Below are positions 11,801-21,764 of a stretch of DNA of 64,000 bases, piece after piece. The notes beneath the pieces were generated by a model. It did no database searches. It worked only from the letters and a program-made list of their open reading frames with translations, and was not told the DNA's origin. Origin of the DNA: Clostridium sp. GTDB taxonomy: Bacteria > Bacillota_I > Bacilli_A > Acholeplasmatales > Anaeroplasmataceae. Made by a program: the position numbers and the translations under genes. The number at the start of each line of letters is the position of its first letter. Within the stretch, counting starts at the first letter, position 1. Where the stretch lies: assembly GCA_022010015.1 (NCBI GenBank), contig CP091735.1:682001-746000 (forward strand), read 5' to 3'.

Positions 11801-12069
11801 CTATTGGAGCTATGACTACAATGTAGAAGTAAATTCATTAGACCACGTAGTAAAAACAAATAAAGTAAGTGTTGATGGTAAAGAAGCTATGGGTGAAACC
11901 TTCAAAGAAAAAAATTTGAAAATTTCTTTGACAACCTAAAAAGCTAAATATGAAGAAAATAACATCTTCAGAATTTTAACAATTACTCTAGGCTCAGTAT
12001 TTGGACTACTTTTAATTTATGGTGCTTATAAGCTATTAAATAAAAATCTTTAAATGGTTTAGAAAGTAA
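8858..12069 (+). CDS. Very large exported protein with C-terminal anchor
   Basis: One protein of about 1,070 aa after joining about ten pieces. Signal peptide (RRRLLMVLSSAAICAALGGA), then a segment with leucine-rich, BspA-like periodicity (LVDVVVVANDISKFAPILS, GTLYLPNVISYGAKNVKA, LKKIYLPEG). Further beta-rich modules follow, with a Thr/Pro linker (TTTTPGETPDTPKEDT near 10775-10825), then KGYSKEEALRAVSRN. A final membrane helix (TITLGSVFGLLLIYGAYKLL, 11980-12040) and basic KWFRK complete it. RBS CGGAGG 8842-8847. Breaks lie near 9440, 9908, 9942, 9976, 10105, 10388, 10935, 11257, 11358, 11915 and 12050. The architecture suggests a surface or virion attachment protein. A perfect 20-bp palindrome lies inside it at 10498-10517. 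Confidence 0.5.
10498..10517. repeat. Perfect 20-bp palindrome inside a coding region
   Basis: AACGTCAAACGTTTGACGTT is identical to its reverse complement and encodes part of LNVKRLTF in the large exported protein. It could be a protein-binding site, a structured signal on single-stranded DNA, or chance. Confidence 0.8.
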
Positions 12070-12077
12070 TAAGGGAT

Positions 12078-12112
12078 GGGGAGGTAAGAATCCTTACTTC
12101 CCCAGCTTTTTT
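12078..12112 (+). terminator. Intrinsic terminator inside the phage-like block
   Basis: GGGGAGGTAAG (12078-12088) pairs with CTTACTTCCCC (12093-12103) around AATC, followed by AGC and a T run to 12112. It separates the large exported gene from the next gene and could reduce downstream transcription. Confidence 0.65.
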
Positions 12113-12127
12113 AAAAAGGAGGTCAAA

Positions 12128-12930
12128 ATGAAAAAAAGACAATATTAAAAAAATATTATCCGTATTTTCCTTATTTCTTTTAACCATCATTTTAGCAAAT
12201 GTTAATACCTATGCTGCAAGTGAAACCTATGATATCGCAACCAACTTTATATTTACTACTGATATGAATGCGGAAGAAGGCTTTGAATTAATCAAGCCAT
12301 ATATTCTTATCAAAGATGGATTTCCCTCAAGCGAATCATTCACCTTTGATATAATTCCTATGAATGTAGAAAATGAATATACCTTTTAAAGGAAAATACC
12401 CCAATGGTGAAACATTTACAGCTATTACATATATTAAAAAAATAGAAAGTAAATGTGGAAGCTATATTGAGGCTGAAAATACTGATGCAACCTATCAAGC
12501 ACTAGTTGCTAAAAAGCTAAAAGAAGATAAAACCTTAAATGATTGTCTAGACGAGGCTTGGCGTTCATTTTGGAAAAACATAAGATTTCCAGAATATAAA
12601 GCTCCAACAAATGGAACAGATACCTATTTAGAGTCATCCTATATGGCAGGAAATACTAAAGAATATGTCTTAAGATATGTTGCAAAAATGGCATCAAACT
12701 CAAGTAACAATGGAAGCTCAAATAATAGTGGAACAAATACAGGAGGCTCCAATAGTGGTTCAAATAACCAAGGTGGAACTGGTGAAGGTGGAAACAATAA
12801 TAAGACCAATAATTCCAAAGCTGACCCTGTTATGATTGTGTTAATATCAGTAGGTGGAGTCCTAGGCCTTGTCCTATTATTTTACCTATATAAGCTAATT
12901 AGAATGATAATCAAATGGCTAAAAAGATAA
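12128..12930 (+). CDS. Exported protein with Gly/Asn/Ser linker and C-terminal anchor (pIII-like)
   Basis: About 266 aa. Signal peptide (ILSVFSLFLLTIILANVNTYAA) after a break at 12131-12153, an ectodomain with two Cys (KIESKCGSY, NDCLDEAW), then a low-complexity linker (SSNNGSSNNSGTNTGGSNSG, 12700-12800). A membrane helix (VMIVLISVGGVLGLVLLFYL) and a basic tail KWLKR end the protein. N-terminal domain, glycine-rich linker and C-terminal anchor is the layout of the filamentous-phage adsorption protein pIII. RBS AAGGAGG at 12116-12122. Its stop overlaps the ATG of the ATPase gene (12915), so they are translationally coupled. The pIII comparison rests on architecture only. Confidence 0.55.
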
Positions 12931-14833
12931 TCAAAATAAGCCTAATTACATTAGGAATAGGAATATTCTTATTCCTAGTGTATCTTAACTATACCTCATT
13001 TATAGATACAACCAAGCGTTTAGCTGATATCCTGGATATTCATAATTTAAAAGGATTTTTATTGAAAAAAATATAATTCTAAAAAGAAGCTTTATCTATG
13101 ATGAATCAATAAAAGAAATAGAAGACGCAGTAGGTGGTGTAATAGATAATATTACAGCATCTGCCCAAAAGCCCTTTGGAGAATTATTAGCAGAATCCTT
13201 ATTAAATCTTTTAGATTTTACATCAAATCTCTTAATCTACTTTTGTAATTATGGCTTAAATGTAATCATACTTGCCTATATATTCTTCCATGAAACTATT
13301 ACAGGAACGAATCTTAACCTTAAAACAAGCCCTCCTGCAAGACTTTATCTATTAATCATAAAATCAATAGATAAGCTAAAAGAACTAATCAAAAAAGGCT
13401 TAAAAAAGCTTAAAAATTATATATATCAAGAAAGAAGAAAGATAGCCTTAATAATCATATTATATCTACTTTCAAATGGTATTTTATACAAAATACTTGT
13501 AGAAGTATTAATCTTCTTTATCACCTATATTATTAGAATGATTAACCTAGAAACATACCTACTAGTATTTTTCAATTTTGCAGGCAATATTCACATTTAC
13601 CTATCCAAAATTAAAATATATTCCCCTTTGGATATTAATACCATTACTTCTTGTAGCCCTATTCTTTAAAGCTATTTCTAAAGCTAATTATAAGCTTAAA
13701 AAGAACCATAAACGCCTAAAGGAATTTGTGAAAGTTGACTTAACTCAAACAACCTTCATCAATGGTCCTCCAGGCACAGGAAAAAAACATTATTAAATGT
13801 ATCATTATCCCTAGCATCTGAAGAAAACTTCATTGATGAGCTAGAACGTAAAATGCTCGAATTTGAACAAAAAAATATAAATATGTTAATTTTTGCTAAA
13901 ATAAGAGCCGATTATAAAAAAATTATGAGGAAGGCTTCTTTAAAGAATATATCAATTGGTATAAAAAGCTCTACTTTAGGCAATCATTTATTATTTCTAA
14001 TTTTTACAATATATGATCCAATATTTGATGATAATTCAAAAAAATCTGGGATTTTTAAATATATGAGAAAAAAATATACCAACAGATATTTATCCTTTAG
14101 AAGAATATATTGTTATATCTATCTCAGAATTTGATAAGGAATATAACTCCCATGATAATAAGAAGGAAGTAGGAGAGGAAGGTGCTCATATATTCTTTTC
14201 AACAGTATCACATGACCTAAAAAGAAACGTAAAGGTCTTTGTAGATTATCAGCTTAAAGACCAAGTACCACTTAGAATCAGAGGAAATGCTGAATACTTT
14301 ATAACCTTAAAGAAAAAGGAAAAAAGAAATACCCCTTCTTATTATTCATTTATTATTTACCAATAAAAGCCTTAAATAATCTTTTTATTACTACTCATAT
14401 CAAAAATATGAAAAAAATAAAAAGAAGCTTGGAAAAAGCCTCATCAAGAAACGCTCTATCAAACTTCAAAAGAAATGATATAACATTGCTTTATGCCATA
14501 TTAAGAAATATGTCATATACCCTAGGCAAAAATAAATAAATGGTTTGAACAATTTTACTACTTTAAAATTAATGTCATACTATCAAATGATGATGGTGAA
14601 AACGCAAAAACCTAAAGATTTATATATAAACTTTAGAGATTTAGAATATAAAAAAATATAAAAAGCTCTACGATTCAACATTCCTATCATTTGCCTACAA
14701 TGAGAAGCATAACTTTGAATTTAAAGACCTAGATAAGTTTAAATCACTTACCCCATCAATAGAGGAACTAAAAAAATGTCATTCCCGAGCCTATGATTCA
14801 TTTATAAGCTACTCACAAAATGACAATAACTAA
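12915..14833 (+). CDS. Membrane-linked Zot/pI-like assembly ATPase
   Basis: About 635 aa. The N-terminal half carries about five membrane helices (SLITLGIGIFLFLVYL; LNVIILAYIFF; IALIIILYLL; VLIFFITYII; WILIPLLLVALFF). A P-loop ATPase follows: Walker A INGPPGTGKT (13759-13790, with A7 at 13781-13787 where A5 is required), a Walker B-like strand EYIVISISEFDKEY (14105-14145), and HDLKRNVKVFVDYQLKDQVP leading to LRIRGNAEYF. The last segments resemble Zot/pI morphogenesis ATPases, where DNA is extruded through the membrane. In classical pI the helix lies C-terminal; here the helices precede the ATPase. A conjugation-type ATPase is the alternative. Breaks lie near 13075, 13625, 13785, 13925, 14080, 14320, 14535 and 14650. 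Confidence 0.6.
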
Positions 14834-14884
14834 AACATTACATACATTAAATAGCACTCTTTTACAATCAAAAAAATACACCCA

Positions 14885-14947
14885 CAAGAAAGGAAAACGG
14901 AGCGGAAGAGGGCTATACTAATAGCCCTCTTATCGCTCCCTTTCTTG
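14885..14947. other. Large GC-rich stem-loop upstream of rep (packaging signal or origin candidate)
   Basis: In a 150-nt gene-free gap, CAAGAAAG pairs with CTTTCTTG, then GGAGCG with CGCTCC, then AGAGGGCTAT with ATAGCCCTCT, closing on the tetraloop ACTA. That is 24 bp with small bulges. It is far richer in G+C than its surroundings and no T run follows, so it is not a normal terminator. It lies between the ATPase and Rep genes. Filamentous phages carry an imperfect packaging hairpin and replication-origin hairpins in such a gap. The role is inferred. Confidence 0.7.
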
Positions 14948-14983
14948 AGTATTTTGGTAAAAAAATGCTTTAGGAGGTAATTT

Positions 14984-16122
14984 TATAGAGGAAATAAAAA
15001 CAGGAATACATGTATCATTTGACTACTTTAAGGTAACATTTCCCTTAGTAGTTAGAAAAGCAGAATTACAAACAACAGAAATAGAAAGAACCTATAAAGA
15101 AATTGGAAAAATTCTCCAATATAGAACCAGATGAAAAAAATGGATATCATCCTATAAACAAAGATACCAAGAATCAAGAATCTTAGGTGACTATATAGAG
15201 CTTTCTGTTGGTGGACCTGAATTTGCAAACGGCTTTCCCTCATGCTTACTAGAGCTAAAAGGAAAAGGCTGTCGTGAATTTGAGGTAAGATGCCCAGATA
15301 AAACCTGGGATGATTTAATTAAATTCTTTGCCATTGAAATAGATGGGCAAATTAAACGTATAGATATTGCAATAGATGATTTTGATGGAAAATACGTAAC
15401 CTTCGATTATGTCTTAGAAAAAAACTCAATAAAAAAACAATTTATATCTCAGTTCAAGGATAAAAAAACTTCGATTTTATCGGCAATGCTGTAAAAGGAA
15501 GAACCATCCAATTTGGTTCTCATAAATCATCACTCATGCTATGTATTTATGAAAAGCTCAAACAGCAATTAAAGCTTGGAATCGACTGTAAGCAAACCTA
15601 CTGGGTAAGATACGAAATGAGATTTAATGATACTAGAGCCCTAGACTTTATCTCAAATTATATAAACCTTGAAAACGTAAAAGCTTAGACAATACGTTAT
15701 GCAAATATTTTTATAATATGCTAGATATAAAGGAAGACAACAATAGAAACTTTGAACACCAAAATAGAGTTCAAACAGATCCAAAATGGTTAAACTTTCT
15801 TGATAATGTTGAAAAAAATACAAAATGGAACACGCTAAAAAATTAGAAGGAACCTATTTAACCTATGAAGATTGGTTTAAACCTATCCTTGGACAAGCAT
15901 TCATATATCTTATTTGTACAAACAAATTTGAAATATATACAGCCCTAACCAAGGTCATAGAATCATCTATAAGCCAAATTGATTTATATAATAATCAAAA
16001 GCTAAAAAGATAAACTCATATTTAAAAAAATCAAAAATATGAACCTTATAACCCTAGAACAAATAAAGGAGCTGGGAATGGAATTAAAACAAATATTAGA
16101 AGAAAGGAAGCTACCTTTCTAA
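14984..16122 (+). CDS. Rep_trans-family replication initiator
   Basis: Rolling-circle replication initiator of about 380 aa resembling pfam02486 (Rep_trans), as in pT181-type plasmids, Tn916-type elements and some Firmicute filamentous phages. Seen: HVSFDYFKVTFP at the N-terminus, ELKGKGCREFE, the hallmark KRIDIAIDDFDG (15356-15391), GRTIQFGSHKSS, then LCIYEKLKQQ (conserved Tyr, about 15540-15560) and YWVRYEMRF. AGGAGG at 14972-14977 is followed by ATA GAG GAA in the right frame and spacing. Either ATA is the start or an ATG is miscalled. Breaks lie near 15113, 15165, 15425, 15472, 15683, 15820 and 16000-16030. The last part (MNLITLEQIKELGMELKQIL) extends the protein to TAA 16120-16122. Confidence 0.75.
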
Positions 16123-16460
16123 TGAAAAAGAAAATATAACAACAAATGGTTTTTATAAAAAAATAAGCACTACCTAATCTATAAAAAGGAAAAAAAGAAA
16201 TAGGCGTACTAAGAAACCTCTATGATATGTCATCAGATTTAATAGCTGATGTCATATCATACAAATATAATAATCAAATATTTCATAGCCTTCCAAGAAT
16301 ACTGATAAAGCTATCCCTAGAAGATAAGAAATATTATCATGCCTTATTAAGTAAAACCATTACAAAAGAAACCATTATAAATGAGTTAGACTCTATTTCA
16401 TCAGAAGATGAATTGGAGTCTAAGGTCATAGAAATTCTAAAAGAAAAGGAGCTAATATAA
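16122..16460 (+). CDS. Hypothetical protein between rep and helicase
   Basis: About 112 aa; ATG overlaps the rep stop (TAATG). Breaks in A runs near 16127, 16160 and 16192. Readable parts: GFYKNKHYLIYKKEKKEIGV, LRNLYDMSSDLIADVISYKY, then helical KTITKETIINELDSISSEDE. No family recognised and no membrane segment. It sits in a tight rep-helicase cassette, so a replication accessory role is a guess. Confidence 0.5.
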
Positions 16461-18319
16461 TTGGATTACACAGATCTTAATCCTGAGCAACTAAAAAGCT
16501 GTAACTTCGACAAGCCAAGATGTTTTTAGTCCTTGCTGGTGCAGGTACAGGAAAAAAACAAGAGTGCTAACAAAAAGAGTAGAACACCTTTTATCACAAG
16601 GAATAAATCCAAATGATATTCTCTGCTTTACATTTACAAATAAAGCAGCTAGAGAAATGAAATGGCGAATCTCAAAAACAATTAATAATCCCAAAATAAC
16701 AGATAACCTAATCATTTCAACCTTCCATTCATTCTTTTTACCGCTACTCATACCAGAACTAGAAAAATTCGGCTTTACAGACCCTAAAATAAAAATCTAT
16801 TCTGATAACGATATCATGATAATCATTGATCAAATTATAGATGAGCTAAAGCCAAGCTTCACCAATCAAGAATTAAGAAAATATATCTCAAATATTAAAA
16901 AAATGAAGTAGCCCTGAACCTGGAATCAACCCTACAAGAAGCTCAAGTATTGAAATGCTTCAAAAACCTACCAGAATGCCCTAAAAAGAGCGTAATGCCA
17001 TTGATTTAGATGATATTCTATATTACTTTAAACTAGCCCTAAAAAAACGAAATATTTAAAGAAAGACTAAACTTCAAATATATCATGGTAGATGAATGCC
17101 AAGATACTAATCCAGTCCAGTATGAAATTATCAAAGCCCTAAGAGGTAAAGATAATAATGTATTTATGTGTGGAGATGACGATCAATCCATCTACGCCTT
17201 TAGAGGAGCTGATCCATTCTTAATTAAAAGATATAAGGATGACTTTCACCCAGAAGAAATCATTCTAACTAAAAATTACAGGAATACCAAAAGAATCCTT
17301 TCTTCATCCTTAAACCTAATTTCAAATAATAACCATCGAGTAATAAAAAAATTACTCCTCAGTAAGAAAAAAATGGATGCCGTACTAGAAGTGATTTCCT
17401 GTAATTCTAATAGACAAGAAGGACTCCAAATAGCCTCAATAATTAAACAATTTCATCAACATGGCTATAACTATAAAGATATAGCTGTACTGTTTAGAAA
17501 TCATAATATTGTAGAACACCTAGAGCCCTATCTTCTTTATGTAGGAATACCTCATAATAAAACTTTAGGAATGAACTTTCTAGAATCAGAAGAAATCAAA
17601 ACCATCATCAATTATTATAGACTACTAGATAATGAATATGATGATATAGCTTTAACAAATCTCTTCAAATCTCCACTCTTTGGCTTTTACCAATGCCTTT
17701 TACCTAAAAAGTAAATGAAGACTCAAAAAAATTAAATGTACAACTCTTTGACGCATTTAAATTCAAGGATGAACAAGACCCAAAGGTAAAAATACTTCCT
17801 AGATATTTACTATAACCTAAAAGAAGAATTCAACTTTCAACAAGTAATACCCTTCTATGAAAAAGCTAGTAAATGATATAGGAATATATGATTACTATCT
17901 ACTTAAAGAAAATGCTGAAGATTATATCTATAAAATAGATAACTTCAAAAGAATTCCTACAAGATTTAGATAATACCAATCCTAAATCAAGTATTATCTA
18001 TACAATCAATAATATAATGCTTGATAATATCAAAGAGGAAAATAACCAAGATAAAGTCAACTTCCTAACCATCCACCAATCCAAAGGATTAGAATTCTCA
18101 ATTGTAATCATCCCTGGAATGGAGGAAGGAATATTGCCCTCATCAAGAGCTAAAACCCCACTTGAAATTGAAGAAGAAAGACGAATTTGTTACGTAGCTC
18201 TAACCAGAGCCAAAGATAACTGTATCTTCTTAACCAATAAAAAAAGATTCCTTTATGGCAAAGAAAGAAAACAAAAAGGAATCCAGATTTTTTTAAATGA
18301 ACTAATAAAGGAGCAATAA
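16461..18319 (+). CDS. UvrD/Rep-family superfamily 1 helicase
   Basis: ATP-dependent 3'-5' DNA helicase of about 620 aa, shorter than PcrA/UvrD. The TTG start immediately follows the upstream stop. Motifs in order: Q motif LNPEQ, motif I AGAGTGKTRVL (16537-16570; A7 at 16552-16558 where A5 is required), Ia CFTFTNKAAREM, II MVDECQDTN (17084-17110), III CGDDDQSIYAFRGA (17169-17210), IV TKNYRNT, V FLTIHQSKGLEF (18061-18096), VI CYVALTRAKDN. Breaks lie near 16500, 16555, 16905, 16985, 17045, 17690, 17790, 17870 and 17945. Rolling-circle replicons need such a helicase. Carrying its own next to rep is unusual for a small phage-like element. Confidence 0.85.
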
Positions 18320-18655
18320 ATGAATGAAGTAAAAAAACACCAAAACAAACAAATACCTACTATATTGCAGTTTCAATTATTTATACCTTCAAAAAAACAA
18401 AATTAGATGCCCAATATAAAGCAAAAGATCTAAAAATAATGAAAGCCTATAAATCAAAAGAAAAAAAACAAAACTAAACTTATATAAAGAATTTGTCCAA
18501 ACAAATACCCTAACCTCATCAAATTATAAAAAGCTATCCCCAAATAAATACTATATAGAATATGCAATCTTCAAACTAGATGGAAATAACATTAGAATCT
18601 ATGAAGAAGTATTCTATTCAAAAATAATAGCATTACACTTAAAATGCTTTATGTA
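18319..18655 (+). CDS. Hypothetical protein, last gene of phage-like block
   Basis: About 112 aa, starting at the stop of the helicase gene. Broken at the A7 runs near 18332 and 18392 and at an A run at 18461. The joined product begins MNEVK.TPKQTNTYYIAVSI and contains KLDAQYKAKDLKIMKAYKSK and FKLDGNNIRIYEEVFYSK. Lys-rich, soluble, no family recognised. A terminator follows at once. Confidence 0.45.
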
Positions 18656-18662
18656 ACAACTT

Positions 18663-18702
18663 ACTCACATTGTAGAAATACATTGTGAGTATTTTAATTT
18701 TT
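18663..18702 (+). terminator. Terminator at the end of the phage-like block
   Basis: ACTCACATTGTA (18663-18674) pairs with TACATTGTGAGT (18679-18690) with one mismatch around a GAAA loop, followed by ATTTTAATTTTT. It closes the unit that runs from 6680. Confidence 0.75.
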
Positions 18703-19140
18703 AAAACCATATGTTAAAAATCAGAAATAAAGGCTAGGGTGTATTTCTTATAATAACGTTAATTCAGGTTAATGTTTTAGAATAAATCATTATAGGGTGC
18801 AGAATTAACAAGACATTTAATTGTGGCTTTTTATTTATAAAAAAACAACATTTATTGATTACATTTGAGAAAAATTAGAGAAAATTTGCATAAAAAAATC
18901 ATCAGTCGTATAGAAGAATTTTTCTATAAAGTGTTATAATAACTAATAAAATGTTAATCAATTTTATTGATTTAAAAAGCAAAATTATTATCTTTAAAAT
19001 GAAATAGGTAGTTGCATATGTTATTTTTGCTCCTATAATTAGAGGTTTGAAATGTCATTATGAATAATATTGCCATATATAATAAGGAGATAATGAAGTT
19101 ATGCAGTAAAATTAAAAGAATTATTGAGAGGTTAAGTGAA
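18703..19140. other. Gene-free gap between phage-like block and restriction genes
   Basis: No gene seen in about 440 nt. It holds TAGGGTGCA at 18793-18801, the same nonamer as at 6446, and a related AGGCTAGGGTG at 18731-18741. Near 18928-18945, TTTCTATAAAGTG and TTATAATAAC offer a possible -10 for hsdM. Confidence 0.4.
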
Positions 19141-20745
19141 ATGATTACTGGAAGTATAAAAAATAAGATTAATGCAATTTGGCAAGATTTTTATAATGAG
19201 AATATGGCTCAAACATCTGATATTGTTAATCAGTTGACAACTTTAATGTTTATAAAGATGCTTGATGATAAACAAAATGCATTGGAAGCTCAAGCAGCAA
19301 TCATAGGTGTTGAACCTTTGCAAAAGCGATTTGACATTTAAGAGTGGTAATTATAAATATTACGAAACAATTAACGGTGAGAAGCAATTAAAATTTGAAA
19401 TTCCGTATGAGAATTTAAGATGGAAAAAAATTTTTAAAAAAATTTAAATTCTATGGAATTGGCTAGAACAATTAAAGAATATGTAATTCCTTTTTATTAA
19501 GGATCCTAACAATAAAGCTATCGGACAGTTTGGTAAATATGCTAAAAAAATATACTTTTTGGATTTGATGATAAGGAAAGATTATTAACTTCAGTTGTTG
19601 ATAAATTATCAGACCCAGAACTTGATTTTTACAAATATTGATTTAATGGGCGACGTTTATGAATATATGTGTGGTAGTGGTATCTCAGGTCAATATAGAA
19701 CGCCTAGACATATTATTGATATGGCTGTTGAAATGATGAAACCAAAACTTGGTGAAAAAATTATTGATCCAGCAATGGGAACAGCAGGATTTATTATCGA
19801 GGCAGCTAAATATATTAGAACACATCAAAAAGGATGAATTATTAAATGTTCAAAATTCTAAAAAAATTTAGTGATGAAATGTTTTATGGCTGTGATAATG
19901 ATAATAATATGGCAAGAATTGGATATATGAATGCGGTTCTACATGGTATTAAAAAAATCCTAATTTTTACAATTGAATCTTTATTAGAAACTGAAAATGC
20001 CAAAGACTATATTGGTAAATTTGACTTGGTTCTAGCTAATCCTCCATTTTCAGGAAGTTTAGTTGAATCTGCTATAAATGGTAAAAATATTGTCCATAAC
20101 TAAAAACAAAGAAAACAGAATTATTATTTGTTGCTTTAATGGATATGTTACTTAAAGCAGGTGGAAGATGCATGACTATTGTTCCAGATGGAGTTTTATT
20201 CGGTGGTGATAAAGCACATAAACAATTAAGAGTTGAATTGATTGATAAGCAAAAAAATTAATTGGTGTTGTATCAATGCCTAATGGTATTTTTTTAGTGC
20301 TCCATCTAAAAAAGGATCTGCAAGTAAAGGCGCTGGTGTAAAAACATCATTCCTAATTTTTGAAAAATCTGATAAGGGTGGAACTGGTGATGTATGGTTC
20401 TACAATATGACTAATGATGGATTTACCTTAGACGCCAAAAGACAACCATGTGATGGCTCAGATATCCCGGATATTATTGAAAGATTTAATAATCTTGCAA
20501 ATGAAAAAAAGCTCGCTCTAGAAAAAGATAAATCATTTATGGTTTCAGTTGATGAAATCAGAGCAAATGATTATGATTTAACAATTAATAAATATAGAGA
20601 AGTAGAAAAAGAAAAAAAAGTTTATAGATCAACATCTGAAATTTTTGATGAACTTGAAGAAAATTATAATAAATCTATTAAATTAATGAAGTCGTTAGAA
20701 GATTTATTAAAAGGATTAGTGGGAAAGTTATGTTATACAAATTAG
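19141..20745 (+). CDS. hsdM: Type I restriction-modification methyltransferase subunit HsdM
   Basis: Adenine-N6 DNA methyltransferase of a type I R-M system, about 530 aa. N-terminal helical domain (ITGSIKNKINAIWQDFYNEN, then TLMFIKMLDD), DVYEYMCGSGISGQYRTPRH, S-adenosylmethionine motif I DPAMGTAGFIIEA (19768-19807), catalytic NPPF in LVLANPPFSG (20028-20058), then CMTIVPDGVLFGG and the C-terminal ELEENYNKSIKLMKSLEDLL. I chose ATG 19141, where homology-like sequence begins, with GAGAGG upstream. ATG 19060 would add 27 residues. Breaks lie near 19335, 19430, 19490, 19545, 19620, 19830, 19955, 20095, 20260 and 20290. hsdR is not in the window. Confidence 0.85.
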
Positions 20746-21238
20746 AAGAAATTATAACTGAATATTCAGAAAAGAACACCTCTGGTTTATTTAAACCTGT
20801 TGCTGTTGGCAAATATGGAATAAGACAAAGAAGCGATATTTATAAAAAAGAATTAGCAAATGATTATTCTAAAAACAAACTAATTTATACCAATACTATG
20901 ATTGTAGGAATGGGTTCAACTCAAATTGATTTTTGGTGTACTAACTGAAAATGAGATATATTCTGTTTCACCTGCATATCATACGTTTAAAATTAATACA
21001 TCAATAATTAATTCAAAAATATTTTTGAATATTTATTGCAAGCAAAGAATAAAAACATATACCCAAAAAAATATATGATTGCAAGTGCTAGACAAGGTAA
21101 GACAGTTAATTTAAAAAGATTTAATGAAGGAATCAATAGAAATTCCATCTTTTGATGAACAAGAATTAATTATTGAACGAATAGCTTTAATTGAAAAAAA
21201 TTAATGAAAAAAATGGTGAAAATAAGTTCGTCGAGTAA
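20730..21238 (+). CDS. hsdS: Half-length type I specificity subunit HsdS, copy 1
   Basis: DNA-recognition subunit, about 170 aa, with only one target-recognition domain, so half the usual length. Overlaps the end of hsdM. Begins LYKLEEIITEYSEKNTSGLF, continues VAVGKYGIRQRSDI and TMIVGMGSTQIDF, and ends with the central-helix type motif IPSFDEQELIIERIALIEKI. The last residues (NGENKFVE) look like a junction: the opposite strand of 21220-21290 reads as the tail of copy 2. Breaks lie near 20938, 21035, 21120 and 21198. This is the copy expressed with hsdM in the present orientation. Confidence 0.75.
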
Positions 21239-21764
21239 CAAAAGTTGATTATTAAAAAAATTTCAATTTCTTTTTTTATAATTCTAATCGTTTTTGTTTA
21301 TTATATTTGTGATATCCTCATTATAAAAAGGTATTTTGTAGTTACTTAACCATTTAGTAGACATATTTAATTGAGCACATCCAGTAGAATTTTTTTAATT
21401 GCTTCTAAACGAAATTTTTTTCTGATTGAAAAATAATATAAGTATTCTTTTGAAATATTTTTCATTAGGACGAATACATTCAACACGTTGGTTCAAACCT
21501 GCTGGTAGCATTTCTTTATCAATTATAGCTACTCTACCAACATTACCGGTTAATGACATTAATAAATCATTTTCATTCAAGGCTGCTTCCCCTAAATAAT
21601 TTAAACAATCAATTGGATAAAAAGCAGGGTTGTTCATCACTAATATATCCATCTTGAACATTTGCAATTCTTATAATACGAACACCAGAGTTAACATATT
21701 TTTCACTTTTAAAGGCATATCCGTTTATTAATTTTGCAATGTCTGAAAGTTTTTTTCTAATCAT
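21226..21764 (-). CDS. hsdS: Half-length HsdS, copy 2, opposite orientation
   Basis: Minus-strand specificity-subunit gene preceded by AGGAGG. Product MIRKKLSDIAKLINGYAFKS, then GVRIIRIANVQDGYIS, MSLTGNVGRVAIIDKEMLPA, GLNQRVECIRPNEK, STGCAQLNMSTKWLSNYKIP and a helical tail KRLELLKKEIEILNNQLLLL. All of this is characteristic of one HsdS target-recognition domain plus conserved helix. It converges with copy 1 and its tail runs into copy 1's 3' end near 21226-21236. Breaks lie near 21625, 21420, 21405 and 21280-21245. Confidence 0.7.

Noticed and set aside
16491..16751. 86-aa minus-strand ORF
   Set aside because: Antisense to helicase motifs I and Ia, which are unmistakable on the plus strand.
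6680..18655. Interpretation as a conjugative element (ICE)
   Set aside because: Rep_trans also occurs on ICEs, but I found no relaxase, VirB4-like ATPase or FtsK-type coupling protein. The three anchored exported proteins and tiny membrane proteins fit a filamentous phage better. Kept only as the alternative.
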